From positions 3,176,512 to 3,240,511 of the forward strand of contig NW_002060948.1 in the NCBI RefSeq assembly GCF_000150275.1: a stretch of DNA of 64,000 nucleotides, given 5' to 3'. The notes below the pieces were generated by a model. It saw nothing but the letters and a program-made list of their open reading frames with translations, made no database searches and had not been told where the DNA came from. Numbering within the stretch: position 1 is the stretch's first letter; each line of letters begins with the position of its first letter. Positions 50,831 to 64,000 of the stretch are shown piece after piece. Origin of the DNA: Trichoplax adhaerens (Eukaryota > Placozoa > Uniplacotomia > Trichoplacea > Trichoplacidae). The position numbers and the translations under genes were made by a program.

Positions 50831-53800
50831 TGTAAATCCATACTGCAATGCTACATAAGAATACATCGACGAGGAAGCTATAAGACAGATTGTCTATAGC
50901 GGTTATACCAATTTAGAGAATCTTGCAGTTTATTACCAAGCACTATAATACAATACTCCACTAGTAAGACGAATATTGGATAAAAATTCTCGTATCTTGG
51001 ACTGAAACGGCACCATTTGGTCTTAAGTCATTGAAAAATATAGAATAGGATTACGGCATCGAACAATGCTATTCTGTGCTATATTATGCTAGAGTTAAAT
51101 TGGAAATTATGTCGGAAATTTACAGTATACCGACAACCACAAATCACCTATTGGCATTCCTTGAACGCATAGTACTAGATTCAAAATTAACGTTTTAACA
51201 AACAATAGCATCGCTTGTTGCTAATCCTTTATGACTGAAGATAGACATAACGACTGATTTGAAAATGGAAGCAATTCGCCCAAACCTTTATCTCAACACT
51301 GGAAACTTTCGAAGCTATCTTTCAATTCTTTCCCTTGTTGACTTGCTTATTAATAAGTTACGGGTTATAAATAAACAATGCTTAAACAGGTGTACACCAG
51401 CTCATTGTTATCAGGTCAGTCCATTAACTCAATTAAATTTAATAGCCGAAAATTCAATAAAATGGCGCTTATAAAGTGAACACAATTGGTTAAACTAATA
51501 CATTTTGCATTCTCGATTGAATAATTTAAATTACAATCTATCATTGAAATTAAAATGGCTTTCTTTATTTAATGTTATGGCCTGGGTAATATATCTCACA
51601 ACCCTTCTCGGACTAAGAACAGATTAAAACAACGATCTATTTTACTGTTATGTATAAAAGTTATTTTGTATATAGGCAATTTCCTTCCATTCTACGTTGA
51701 GTTTATTATCTTTATATCGTGGTGAAAGGAGTCATTTCATTGCGTCTTATTAATTATCTACGCGTTTATTCTGTATTCGTATAGTAGTTACCTTTGACTG
51801 TGATGAAATGGATTACTTCATGTCTCTTTATGCATATCCTGTTTTCCGATGGGTCTAATTTTCGCTGAGATAGTATAGATCATTTTATGCCTATTGCCCG
51901 TATTCTTCCCTCTAATAATTTGCCTTGTTGCTATAATAGGATGGGATAATTTTATATCTTGGGTTATGTTCCCTTTATAAAGTTCCATCTTATAGTAATA
52001 ATTCTCCTTTTAATGTTTCAATCCTTTTAAGACCCGTTTAGCAACACTCTATCTGTGAAAGGTTACCATTTTTAGACGAAGTATTGCTAATTTTTATTTT
52101 CTTTTCATAAAACGATGGTGGATAAATTAGTTAAAAGAAATGGAAGAGAGCTGAATAAACACGACGTTAAAATAATAATTTAATGGTATTATAATAGTGG
52201 AAAGCAACAATTGCTCTTGCATTCTTGATCTACCATGCAGGCGAAAATTGAATAGAAACGTTTAGAAAATATTGACAATAATAATTAATACTGTAGAATT
52301 GATCTTTGGTCTTGATTGTTCTTACCTAGCCGATATCCTTTTATTAGGGCATTGGATCAAATTTTACTTTTAGCCAATTCATTGTCAATGATCGTGCTAC
52401 CTCTTTTCAAATTTCTTGACCGACCTCCCTTATTCTTGCTTACGTTATAATTAATTGTTTAGATAGGATAGCATGACATTTATGAAGCACATGCTTAATC
52501 TGTCATCTTGTTAACTATTCTAACCTAATATAGTCCAATCTGGGGGTATATAAAAGTATTACTGACGTAGCGTAATTTTTTAACATTTTATCCTAACGAA
52601 GTTGGTCATCTGTAATAGGATTACATTTTCATCTTGAGCTTAGAATGCTTTCAAGTTAAGGCACGAAAGTTGAATTTTTCAAGTCTGGTAAGCTTTGTTG
52701 GTTATTATATTAATTTAATTTTAAAGTGTAATGTATACAAGTATAATTAAATCGAATCTTAATCTATTAATCATGGTATTAATATTAGAAAATGCTTAAA
52801 TTATGAGAGTAGTAAAATTCATCACCGTTTAATCATTGCTATTTGCTTTTGGATCAGTATGATTGCCAGCGCTCAATTTTGATCTAGCTTTTACGCGACT
52901 ACAATAGTTACTGAAAAGGATGTTCATACATCCAGGCCAGCGTATGCCGTCGTTTTTTTTGATAAAATAACCATATCAATATGCTCCAATGATCCTAGCA
53001 TTTATACATTGAAATGTACTCACATCGGTGTAAAATTCGATTCTTTTTCTTTAACGCATCTGACTATTCTTGTCGTTTAAAACTTTTCTAGTACTGTAAT
53101 CAATATAACAAGTTTCTGCTTACCCTAGAATGGACAATGTCGTCAACCACGATCACGATAGAGCGACAGATGTTAATTCTTTACCAAAATTATTGGGAGA
53201 GGGAGAAAAGTGGAAGAGAAAATGATTTAAGAATATCATACAATAAGACATTAGGACGGAACTACTATCTACTTGATCATGATCACACTGTAAATCTGTT
53301 AATTATCGTAGACATCAGAATTATCGATGCATCTATGATAAAATAATACATATACACTACAGTATGCCAATCAAAAGTGGCTTATAGCGCTATGTGTAAT
53401 GCAGTAGCTAGTAAATAGGTGATACTACTTCGCAGCGGTAGCAATTCTGTAATGAATATATCCATCTTGTCAATTCGAAGTAAAATTACACAGATAAGAC
53501 AGTATTTCATGGTCTAAAACCACCGACATTACCATTATATGAAGTTACAAATGTTGAATTAATGCTAGAACAGAAAGTACTCATGGGAATCTATTTTGAT
53601 AACTACCCTGGAAAATAGACAATAGTGACAGCTATAGCCTCTCTTGCTATAGGAATCGAACGACAAATCATCCATAGAGATACGCATCCATCACCGTAGA
53701 TAGACTAGGGAAGTAATTTAGGCCCGGTATTTTTAAATTGATAACAGGATAAAGATCTTAAGTTGGTTACAAACCTATCTCGTATCCAATAAATCCCTGT

Positions 53801-54269
53801 TAAATAGATGATAATTAATCCCTTGTATCAATATTGTACGCACACAACTTGACTTTTAAACCAGGAAAAATGACTAGCAATCAATATTTTCAGATGATAT
53901 CAAATAGTATTTTGTACAACTTTTAGAAAGCCATTCTGTGTCGAATAAATCAGTTTTAGATTGATAAGAATCATTTTAGTGTACAGTAATGTACAACATA
54001 ACTAGTAAATGAGTGCATGAAAGCAGACTACTCCAGAAACTACTCTTACGTGCTTGAATTTACGGTCTGTCGTCAGCTTGTTTAGGTAATTATCGAAATC
54101 AGGAAATAAAAATAATAAAGGATGCACAAACATAAAGTATTCAACACCTATTTCTCCCATTTAGAGTTCTATAGTCTTCAAAATATCGTTAGAACAACTT
54201 TATAATTATCATTACCACAGCGATGGACAATCGTGTTCTAATCCTGCCTTTTTTAATCGAATTGAATAA

Positions 54270-55160
54270 ATAAATTTTTTCTAATGGAGAATAGTCTTAA
54301 TTTTCCTTTTACAACGAATATTAAAAATGACCAAGTCTATATGGATATAAAGTATTTTAGATAGTCTTTTGGTTTTAGAGAGCCATAATCTTAAAAAAAT
54401 AGAGGATACTTATATTTCCTTTTTGATCTACTATTAAAATGATAAAGAATGCAAGGAACATAAAGTATTCAAAAAATATGATCTCAAATGTATCTTTAGA
54501 GTAACTGTTAGTAAATATATAGCATTAGAGCATTAGATAACTATCTATTCATTCTAGCTATAAATCTAATATGATTCATAAAGTATAAAAATAGAGAGTA
54601 CTATGACTTCCGCTTTAAATTCTAGTATTAAAATATTCGAGAATGCACGGATATTTTTAGAGTTTAACTCCTTTAATTAAGATAGTTGTGATCTCAATGG
54701 TAAATAGAGAATACCATAATTTACTTTTCAGTCAAGCAATAAATTAATCAAGGATTCAAAAACACTATGAACTAGAAGATATATCTTTGAAACAATTCTC
54801 AATTGATCATTATACAATTAACATTAATGGCAAATGTAATATTAATGCTGCCTACTAATCTAAACATGATATAAATATACCGTACCAATAGAGGATAAAT
54901 TACTTAAATTTATCTTACTATCTAATATCAAAACGACCAAAAATGTGCCCCTATAGCGAATTCACGGTATCGCCTTTGCTTAGAGCGTGATCCTAAAAGA
55001 TGCAGTGGAAACAACTCCAGTAATTATACGATATACCAGTAATAGCTGATGATATTATTGCCGACCAAAACTAACATGAAAAATAAAACTGAAGACATCG
55101 TAATTCTCCTCCAAGTTCACTATTAAAAAAAATATTTAAGAAAATGTATAAACGCAAAAC
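54270..55160. repeat. Second degenerate tandem repeat field
   Basis: The word AATAGAGAATAC with a following TAATTTTCCTTTT segment recurs near 54281, 54399, 54589, 54703 and 54888. It is usually followed by TATTAAAAT-GA, GAATGCA and CATAAAGTATTCA. Spacing alternates between about 115 and about 185 bp, suggesting a composite unit of about 300 bp. The sequence is unlike the field at 49.5-50.8 kb. Confidence 0.6.
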
Positions 55161-56736
55161 ATTCAAGATACGACGCTAGAATGATTTATTTTATTTGAGA
55201 AAGATGATATGACAAATAAAATAATTGACGGTGAATATCTACGGATCACTGCTTTCTTAGTAGTTATAAGAACAATTCTAGAGAAATAGTGAATAATGCT
55301 ATCAATCACTACACGACAAGAAAGTACTGAAAAATAGATTATTTCTTCTATAATCGCACCATAAGCTATTGTTTTTAAACGATAAACACTAAACAGAATT
55401 GCGTTCATATAAATTCCTTAATAGAAGCTTATTGGTCATCAAATTTTATTACAAATCAATATATACAAAATTGATGATTAAGGTCAAAACTAATTAGTTA
55501 CAACTTGTAATGTAAAGGAGAATAGTATTGAATCACGACTATGTATGTAAATACTATCTTGAAGTCAATTTGAAATATGTTAATAGCCTTCTCAATAAGT
55601 CTCCTTTGCTAGTAGTTGAAACCGATAAAACATTTTTGATTTGGTTTACTTTAAACTTAAAATTTACATTATTGGTTTGATTTTCGGTATTGAACTCGTG
55701 AAAAATTTCACACCTAAACCAAACATGATCAAGGGGGTAATTACAGTACGATAGAAGCGATATAAAAGATCATAACAACTATTTCAAAAAATCTTGCTAT
55801 GTTTATAGACTGTGTAATCAAAATTTTCTTAGTCACGTGTTGCATTTATCAATTATAATTATTGATTCCTTCGGTGACAGTTATTATTTTTGCAAGAACA
55901 TAACATGCATTAATGATTGGTATGGCATAAAACTGATGTGTATAACAATCCACATTACTAGAGTAGCTCTCTTTCTTACAAGCATATAACGATATGAATC
56001 TATATGCTACGCCTATCCTTAAGACCGGTTTTGCTCTTCAGGCTATCTATTTAAAGATACACTTCTTTTCTTTATCAATTTATTTGATTTCTCAATTCTA
56101 AGAGCGTTACACGTATTAATAACTAGCAATAATCTGTATCAATCTAATAGCTTGTTTTTCCATCAAATGAGTCTCCGTAAATTTTTGGCATAGCCTCTAA
56201 GTCAACTTACTTAATTATTTGAATGCAAACCACATCTTTGAATCAGATTGATCAATTATATGCTTTCGACAGAAAAGTGTCTGCTGATTAATGGAATTAC
56301 GGATCAATGTTGATATTTCTATTAATTATTATCGAGAGGCGTTCCTTTGGTTAAGACAGCAAATAAACTGTTGAAAACTCATACTAACAGAAATTTTACG
56401 ACTTCCATCATTCAATATTGTGCATTGAAATTTAAAAAAATACGAATATAAGTAGCCATCTGTTGATTGTATTGTTATAAAAATCAAATAAATTCAATAT
56501 TTTCAATTGTTATTTGGTTGATTATCAGATAGCTAAGTCTAAGCGACAGGATCGTCAATATTCGAGCCACTGTTGTTAGTACTTTTCAATTATTATTGTA
56601 GAATATTCTATTTTACTGCCAAATTATCTTATATGAGCTCTGTTGAAATGGTTATTAACTACTTAATATTCATAGCTAGCTTCACAATTAACCATGTTTG
56701 TTATTGTTAACATCAGCTAGCAACAGATTGCCTCTC

Positions 56737-59700
56737 ATGGAAGACCAAAAGGAAATTTCAATTCATGAAGAAAACCTATACGAATTTTTACGTTTTAGAG
56801 ATCGGCGTGCACCACTGATTAATGGTCGTCAAGTCGTTGGTATATTATGGGATGCTGAAGTAAGCAATATAATCTATTATAGACGGTCTACACATATTTG
56901 AAGTAGATATTAGAAGAAATAAAAAAATTATCATACCATGATTACTCTTATCTTGACATGTATATTATTTCCAAATAACATTTGACGATTATGTTTATCT
57001 GTAATAAGATCGGATTTAAATTTTCTGTTACAAATTTAGTTTATACTAAATCATACTAGTAGGCTATTAAGTACTTCTTGATCTACAGATGAACAAAGTC
57101 AACAGCAGAAAAATTAACCAAACAATGATTGTACTACTCTCACAGTAATGCAGTGCGTTCCTCCTTCATAGGTGCTATTTTATGAATTCTCTTATTTTTT
57201 CTATCCTTAACGGTAGAAATTTTTTAAGGCGCTAAAATTATTTAAGCTGTTAGAATTGATCATACTACTAAATCATCATAATAGCTTCAGTAAGAAATAC
57301 CATTTCGTTAGCGATCTATTTAGATGAATAGTATTTAACGTCTAGTAATGGATGTTATAGATACCTCTATGGTTTAAATTGGTTGCTTCCGTTGTAATTT
57401 TTTCCGCAGCATACTCTTAGTGGTAGAGCAGATAGTCTGAGACAGCACAATTTAATTCATTTCTATCAAACAATAAGCATTGTAAATAATATTATACATA
57501 TATTCGATTAATTTCTATTTTTTGTATGTCCTGTAAGTTAAACTCAAATACTTTAACTAAATATAGTTGATTACAGCATGTGAAGATCTAAATGTAATAA
57601 ATGTAAAACAATTTAGCTTTTAATTAAAATGTGATATAACTTTGCTCATTTTATAAAAAGAATTAGACTGATGATGTGCTTTCTACGTACTGATATATTT
57701 GATGGCTAGAACTCCTTCTGCAAAACAGAATTAAATATTGCTTTCCTGATACTAAGCTACTAAATGAGATCTTTAAAGGGTTCTATCCATCCCAATTGAT
57801 TTTACAATGCTTAGTATAAATTCCTTTAAATGCTTCACTACAAATGTGCTCTGAGAAAAGTTACGGTGCTATAGGTTTAATTCTGTAAAAATGTTGTATG
57901 TTACTGATAATAGTGATAGCATTATTGCTATGACTAGCCAATAACAATATCGTACTCTGTAACTACCGGTAAAGATCAAGATTATATAACAACATACATG
58001 GAAATGGGTCTATAGTACTGTACGCATGTATCCTTTACATGAATAGCTTTATAAGTTCCTAAATCCTTAAATCTTGTATAATGTATTTTAACATGGCTTT
58101 AACAGCTTTATTGCATTGCTTATTATGTTCACCCAGTATTATATCATAAAAGCTACGTCATATTTATATTAATGTTCTTTCTAATTAATTTATCAGTTTA
58201 TCGGTCGATTTCTTATTCATTGTCGACAGCAAAATCCACGCCAGTATATTAATGATAACATCGAAAGACTACGGGTAAGAAAGCTTTTATACGACAAAGT
58301 CCTATGATTCATGATAACTTAATAACTGCTATTGTAGTTATTAGTACTAATTTTACAGCAATAAAATTAACTAAAACATCTACTGCTACATTATCACTAC
58401 AATTATTGTACAAGTATTTAGAGAAAATGCTTCAGCCTTATTCACATACTGGATACTACATTATGTAAATGAAAATACTTTTTAAATTGAACTAAAAATT
58501 CGCTGTCTGTATCTTAGAATACAGCTTCTAAACCCAATGAAATCCAACTTGGTATTTCTTTCGATCGAATTATTGCTTACGACCATTATAAACAGGTGAG
58601 GAAAATATTATGTACAAAGTTTATATTTCTATGTACATGATATAGATATTACTAATACTCGATCAATATTTATAACTATCTCAACAACGTTTTCTGAATC
58701 GGTGGGTATCCATGGCACACAAAACCGTAACTGGGAAACTACTCCTGTGCCACTACCTTATTTAAATATTCAAAGACATCAGTTTTAGACGCTGATTTAT
58801 TAAATTTGCGTTACTGTACATGCAATCATTCAGAAAAATTGTTAACTCTTATAACAAGACACGAAAGAAGTGATTATGGAGAAACTTACGCATTGACAGC
58901 TCAATCTAAAACAGCAGTAAGTCTGGTAAAATGAAGTTATGTTCTTAATTTTAAATATTATCTACTCATAGACAATTTCTATTCCGTATAACGACTTAAT
59001 ATCGCTAATAATTTACGTACATAGTACGAGTATATAACATTTTTACATGATTAATTCAATCCTATATCAATTTTGCCTTAATTACAGCTTTATTATTAAA
59101 AATATCTAATAAATTATTTACATTAGATATTGCAGTACATCACAAATACAGTAACTAGCTTTATGCAGTCATCCTGTTCATCATTATCACTTATGAAATT
59201 ATTTGATATACAAGTAGTTGAAGTTGAAAATAATGTAAAAATTGAAATATAGATTTCATATATATTATACATTCTAATATATGATTTCAAATATATTGGA
59301 GGAATCTTTATGAGGGGATTAAACCAAAAAGATTTTCAATTTTCATGATGTTATAGATTAAGAACATGGCTCGCTTAATTTCCAAAGCAATCAAGGATAT
59401 TTATGAACGACTTGAAGAAGATACTGCTTATAAACCACCTAGTCCTTTGATATCAAATCGAAAATGGGTAAATCTATAGTTCAAAATTTTTTCTTAAATG
59501 CTACCCTAATCTATTAATTACTTATACTCATTGCAAATATATTTTTAAAGAATGGGAATCAAAATCAGCTATATATCTTGTCCACATACTTGATAATAGC
59601 TATTTGATTTTAATTACCTACTACAATATTATACCTAGTATCAATGAATTTTACCAATACACACATTATATTATTATACATTTGTTATCTATGACTTTTT

Positions 59701-61646
59701 TTAAGGTAATAAACAAGTATGTACGTACTAGATTAGCTTTTCTAAAGTAATTTTAATTTTACATACTAATTTAAGTAATTATAATATGCCGTATATGATT
59801 ATGATAGGTAGCAAATAAGAATTATCGATAACATAAATTTATTTTGCTTAACGTCCCGATACAGTAATAGCAGCTAATTTTACGGGATACCTTATTTACT
59901 AGCTTCGTTATAACGTCTTGAAATTCCTAATTAGCAATGGTATTATTTTGTAATCATAACGATAAAAACGTTTTATGATTGACTAATTAAATGCACTATT
60001 TTCCATTTTCATACCAATATGTAGCTAAAACATGGCATTAGATCATATCAGGACAAATCTATGATATTAAAATCGAACCTTGACCCTAATTATCAAGTAA
60101 ACGAATTAGCACCACGTCGACGCGCCATGTCTGCTTCATGCGCTACTTTATCCTCTAGGCCTAACAATATCATGATTATTATCGATGAAGATGATATCGA
60201 CTGTCCACCATTACCACCTCGAGATAATTTACTCAAACCAAGTTTAGATTCTATGCAAAGTCAAAAAATGTTTAACGAGTATCCTCCAATGCAGACCAAG
60301 TTTACTACAGCTGGATATTGTCGTGATCCGTCCCTTCCTCCACCACTACCACCGCGCAAGATATCCGCTGGTGACATCATCTTGACATCCAGCAGTGGTA
60401 AGTTGTAGCTATCTAAAGTCAGCCTATTATATTATTTTGATTGCAGAAATTTGTTATATTGATGTTTGGTCTGGTACCAATAGCTACTTCAATAACAATT
60501 TATAGTAACCGATAAATGTTACTATAAAGGAATATAATACAATCTATACTGAATTTAGGCTATATTATCTTCGTATTAAATGCCTTTCTATTAACATATT
60601 TAGTACCTTGTTGTTTATAAAATTTAATATTTTAATTGTAGCTGAAATTCAAGTAATACGATTATTGTTGTCAAATTTTTAATTCTGTCGATAGGAGCAA
60701 TTCAAGCTTTAATTCATCAAAGTTCTACAGATCGAAATAACACAAGTGGTATGGAAAATTTAAGCGAAGATAACATTGATCAAAACCCTTCAAATGATAG
60801 CAATAATAGGGATAACAGGTGATTGTCCAGTATAATTAATCTATATCGCGCTAATAACATCACATTTGCTAAGGATATTATGATGTTATGTAATAAATTC
60901 GTTATATACAGTAGTCAGTTGTGTTCCATAATACAGACATATAACACTAGCACGGTGCACTCAGAGATTATTTTTTGATGGCTAATTTTGTTATTATATC
61001 ACCTACTTTTAGAGCTCATAGCTCAAGGATATCCGAACAATTAGATAAAAATGCTTGGTTTAAGCCACACCTAACTCGGTAAATTTTATTAGTTGGTAAT
61101 AAATTTATGGTACTTTAGACAATTTTTGATCATTGAGTTGGTTATATTTTTTGTTATCAATTAAAATGCTCTAGATAGCATGTTATCGCACCACAAACTC
61201 GTATATAGTGTTCTCAGGATAGTATTTCTAAATAATAAAATCGTCAACTCTATAAGGATCAATTTTGATTATCTATTTAGAAAGCAAACAGAAGCAAAAT
61301 TACTTGAGTACGATCACATTGGGAGATTTCTTATCAGAAAAAGTAAAAGCGATCCACATAATTATGCTCTATCACTTGTTGCTCCAAGCTCTAAACCGGA
61401 TGATGAAGCTATGATCTATCATTATAAGATTCTAATGAACAATGGTCGACCTAATATAGAGGTTGTATTAATATTTGCAATAGATAATGGTTTTATAGAA
61501 AGGTTATTATACATTGCATGCAGCATTTTACTAATTGTATACCTAATTGGCTATTATAGGGCTTTGACAAGACGTTTGATAGCGTTCCAGACTTGGTTGA
61601 ATACTATTCTAAAATACCTGACCTAGTTTGTGCGCTTAAGCCGTAA
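56737..61646 (+). CDS. PTB-like / proline-rich / SH2 adaptor protein, 10 exons
   Basis: Exons: 56737-56859, 58197-58274, 58518-58611, 58789-58916, 59363-59467, 60052-60397, 60695-60818, 61013-61078, 61281-61461 and 61560-61646. The total is 1,332 nt and all phases agree (443 aa). Residues about 25-165 look like a PTB/PH-fold domain: FIGRFLIHC, then IQLGISFDRIIAYDHYKQ, LLNLRYCTCN, LLTLITRHE and a C-terminal helix ARLISKAIKDIYERL. Residues about 180-330 are low-complexity, with two class-type SH3-binding sites (PPLPPR and PPPLPPR). The C-terminus is an SH2 domain: AWFKPHLTR, the phosphotyrosine pocket GRFLIRKS with its key Arg, NYALSLV, YHYKILMN and VPDLVEYY. The architecture matches a phosphotyrosine adaptor such as Shc or SH2D5, but I cannot match the PTB sequence to either. 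There is no kinase or GTPase-regulating domain. Exon 3 uses a donor at 58612 chosen to keep the frame; another donor at 58597 looks better as a splice site but breaks it. Confidence 0.8.
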
Positions 61647-64000
61647 TAGTTATTGTACTACAAATATATAAAATACATCTAAGTAGTATAATATTGTATT
61701 TCTTGATCGAAATGAGTTTGATGTTGATTTTGATTTATTTTCTGGCAAAGTTCATATTTATAATATTCTTTAATAGTACCATAGTTATTTGTCGAGAGTG
61801 TATTTTTCTTTCATGATTGAAGTTCATGATTTCATAGCCTAATTGCAATATACGAAGAAAAATGACAATGCTTTCCCCATTGAATCAAAACGATAATTAT
61901 CCTTTACATGTAACCTAGACGTAATCGTAGACATGGCAGCTACATTGTCTATTGTGATATTTCGGAAGGTTGAGACTTCGGTATTAGTCGCAATAAAGTA
62001 CAATAGAATAGTTAACGGAAGAGTAACCTTTATTGAGCTAGTGTACGAGAATAATCATGTAAGATTATCGTGCGAGTAACAACGTGATTAGTCGAATAAC
62101 TATAGTAGTGTAGAATAGGTAAAGCGTGTAACGGTGTTAGCTTACCGTGTAACTACCAGAACTAACTAACGAAATAGACGAAAAAACATAGCTTTTATAA
62201 TGTTAGCAGCACAGTAGGAGGAAATTATTTATAGACGCGAATGATTCATGAAAATAGGTTACCTCTATGTTAAGCTAGTGCTACGGTATAATCTAGCTAG
62301 AGTAGAGTACAAAATATTTCTACAGAGTAAATTGTTAAATATAGATCATACATATTTAAAGTTATGTTACAGTCTTAGAGTTATGCTACGGTCTAGTGAA
62401 AACTAGTACTTTTACTAAAAATAGGCTATACCACATTTAGAAGTAAACACCTCATCTATAACTAATGATTAAATAAGAATAAGAGCTACAATCTTGGGAT
62501 AGTCACTCTTATCGATTATCGTATGCATTGGAAATCTGCTGACTTCTTGTAGATACCATAGTGTACTCTATAAGGGTGAATGTCAGTCGATGCTTTCTGA
62601 TAACATTTTGAGTCTATTTTCGTACAATAAAGTATCAGATAATACAAATTTATATTTGCTGCTAAGTATTACAAATCCGTTTTACTCGAGAAAGCGACTA
62701 TAAGTCATGTAGTTCAATCATTTTAAACGTTAATAATATCAACATAATATACAATCTTAATTCTAAATACCGATAATTTGGTGACATAATACAGCATAAT
62801 TTAGATATCGAGTTAATAATGAAGCTAATAGGGTTTGATACATGCTAAAAATATCCAGCTCTGCAATAGTATACTGTAAATGTTGTGCTTTTACTTAAAC
62901 AAATCGTGCATTACATTAATAGATCGAAATAGTATGCATAGATATCATCAATTGGAAGAAGCTAATGATCGTAGTGTTGTAAAAAAATAATCTATAATAT
63001 AATTTTTGGAATTATATTTTCCCGTTGAAAAGTTTAGGTATGGAGCATAGTTTACTGATTGCTAACTGAAACAGTTTTTAATAGCAATACCATTAATTAA
63101 ATTCAGTAACGACATATTGTTTTTGAACTGGTTTTAATAAATCCGAATTAGACTTTATCAAAATGTTATTTGAAATTCATAGCATAGATGCTTTGATGAT
63201 AGCGCATAGTACATTATAGTTGTACGAGTTTAGTATAAGTATAGTACAAGTTTAGTATAAGTACAGTACAAGTTTAGTATAAGTACAGTATAAGTATAGT
63301 ACAAGTAAAGTATAAGAACTAGAACAAGAACACTAGCACTAGAACAAGTAATAAACAACTTGAGTGATAATAATATAATTATTAAAACTGAGATTCGCAC
63401 TCACTGTTTATCGCTTGTGTCGAAAATACTACGGCATATAAACTTGATAACATCTACGAATATCAAGTATTCTTCATTATTACATTTGTGAACGATAAAA
63501 AATAGCGTTAATAATCATAACAGGAAGCAAATTGAATTTAAGAGGTGATTTTATTAATAATTTATGTTATTTCTGTACGATCCAACCGTAAATAACTTGA
63601 TTCTTACACTAGCTATTATTGTCTATAATTGACGAAATTCTACTTTGAAAATAGAAAAAGCTATCGGTATCATCAAGAAAGACTATTGTTAGATAGTTAC
63701 TGTAATTTTATTTAAACTGTCAACTATTCTGAAGTAATCTCTGTATATAGCAATTACTTTTCATAGTACAGCATAATACTATGATATTAATTCCTAGATA
63801 TGATGTCAGTGGTTAAAGTTTGTATTGATTGGTGATATACTATGCGGAATCTAAGATGAATTTTCAGTATAAGAAATACGTGTAAGATGGGTACAAATCC
63901 AAGACCTAGCTGAAAATCATACAGTAACGAATTTTGCATAACAATTACCGTGCTTTAAAAGCTAGAACATTACAGCAAACACTTTAATCGGATCATGTCC
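61647..64000. other. Right flank without a recognised gene
   Basis: No supported exon. An AATAAA near 61991 could end the adaptor transcript. The stretch includes an AGTA-rich minisatellite (63221-63320), annotated separately. Confidence 0.5.
63221..63320. repeat. AGTACAAGTTTAGTATAAGT minisatellite
   Basis: A 20-base unit made of two related 10-mers (AGTACAAGTT and AGTATAAGT-like) is repeated about five times, with small variants (AGTATAAGTA, AGTACAAGTA). It fades into ACTAGAACAAG-type copies to about 63350. There are no spacers, so it is not a CRISPR array. Confidence 0.85.

Larger units (their letters stand above)
45560..56736. other. Eleven-kilobase gene-poor stretch
   Basis: No exon with recognisable protein similarity was found on either strand; all open frames are under 90 codons and lack domain motifs. 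The window is otherwise gene-dense, so this stretch stands out. It contains two fields of degenerate tandem repeats (annotated separately) and scattered weak repeats, e.g. two copies of a TAGCTT-CATCAA-TCT-GCT pattern about 70 bp apart near 48580-48670, and GATAGGATGGGAT-type words at 51.7-52.0 kb. Non-coding RNA genes or distal enhancers cannot be excluded. Confidence 0.5.

Noticed and set aside
60061-60408. 115-codon frame taken as an independent gene starting at its Met
   Set aside because: It is exon 6 of the PTB-SH2 adaptor. The exon starts at 60,052 after a CAG acceptor in phase with the previous exon, and ends at a GTAAGT donor.
63221-63320. Possible CRISPR-like array
   Set aside because: Repeats are contiguous with no unique spacers, and the genome is eukaryotic.

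Overview
The window looks like nuclear DNA from an early-branching animal. A placozoan (Trichoplax/Hoilungia type) is my best guess. The DNA is AT-rich, genes are cut into many small exons by mostly short GT-AG introns, and the proteins resemble animal ones exon by exon (a full mTOR, an animal procollagen lysyl hydroxylase, an animal alanine-glyoxylate aminotransferase). Sponge or cnidarian cannot be excluded from sequence alone. No tRNA, rRNA, CRISPR array or recognisable autonomous transposon was seen.

Layout, left to right. 1-1699: no recognised gene, with a 198-base assembly gap. 1700-5709 (-): AGXT-type aminotransferase, 11 exons, 399 aa. 6529-19967: a cluster of four paralogues of a ten-helix membrane carrier that I assign to the CRT-like family (chloroquine-resistance-transporter-like, drug/metabolite transporter superfamily). 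Two lie on the minus strand (6529-9497 intact; 11867-13902 with a broken frame) and two on the plus strand (15044-15490 a decayed fragment; 17772-19967 intact). The two halves face away from each other across a GTAC/CTGTAC-rich repeat patch. 21984-27859 (+): procollagen-lysine 2-oxoglutarate dioxygenase, 22 exons, 724 aa. 27860-29874: a spacer with strong inverted repeats. 29875-45559 (+): mTOR kinase, about 63 exons, about 2,500 aa. 45560-56736: an 11-kb stretch with no recognisable gene and two fields of degenerate tandem repeats. 56737-61646 (+): a PTB-like / proline-rich / SH2 adaptor, 10 exons, 443 aa. 61647-64000: no gene, with a short AGTA-rich minisatellite.

The gene models were built by hand from splice sites and reading-frame phase. 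The phases sum cleanly for AGXT, PLOD, the two intact CRT-like carriers and the adaptor. In mTOR one junction (near 33.8 kb) could not be joined in phase. The genes have separate jobs: glyoxylate/serine metabolism, organellar transport, collagen modification, growth control and tyrosine-kinase signalling. Nothing suggests an operon. The most unusual content is the CRT-like tandem family, known mainly from apicomplexans, plants and amoebae, inside an animal-type genome. The two intact copies carry acidic dileucine-type sorting motifs at their N-termini.
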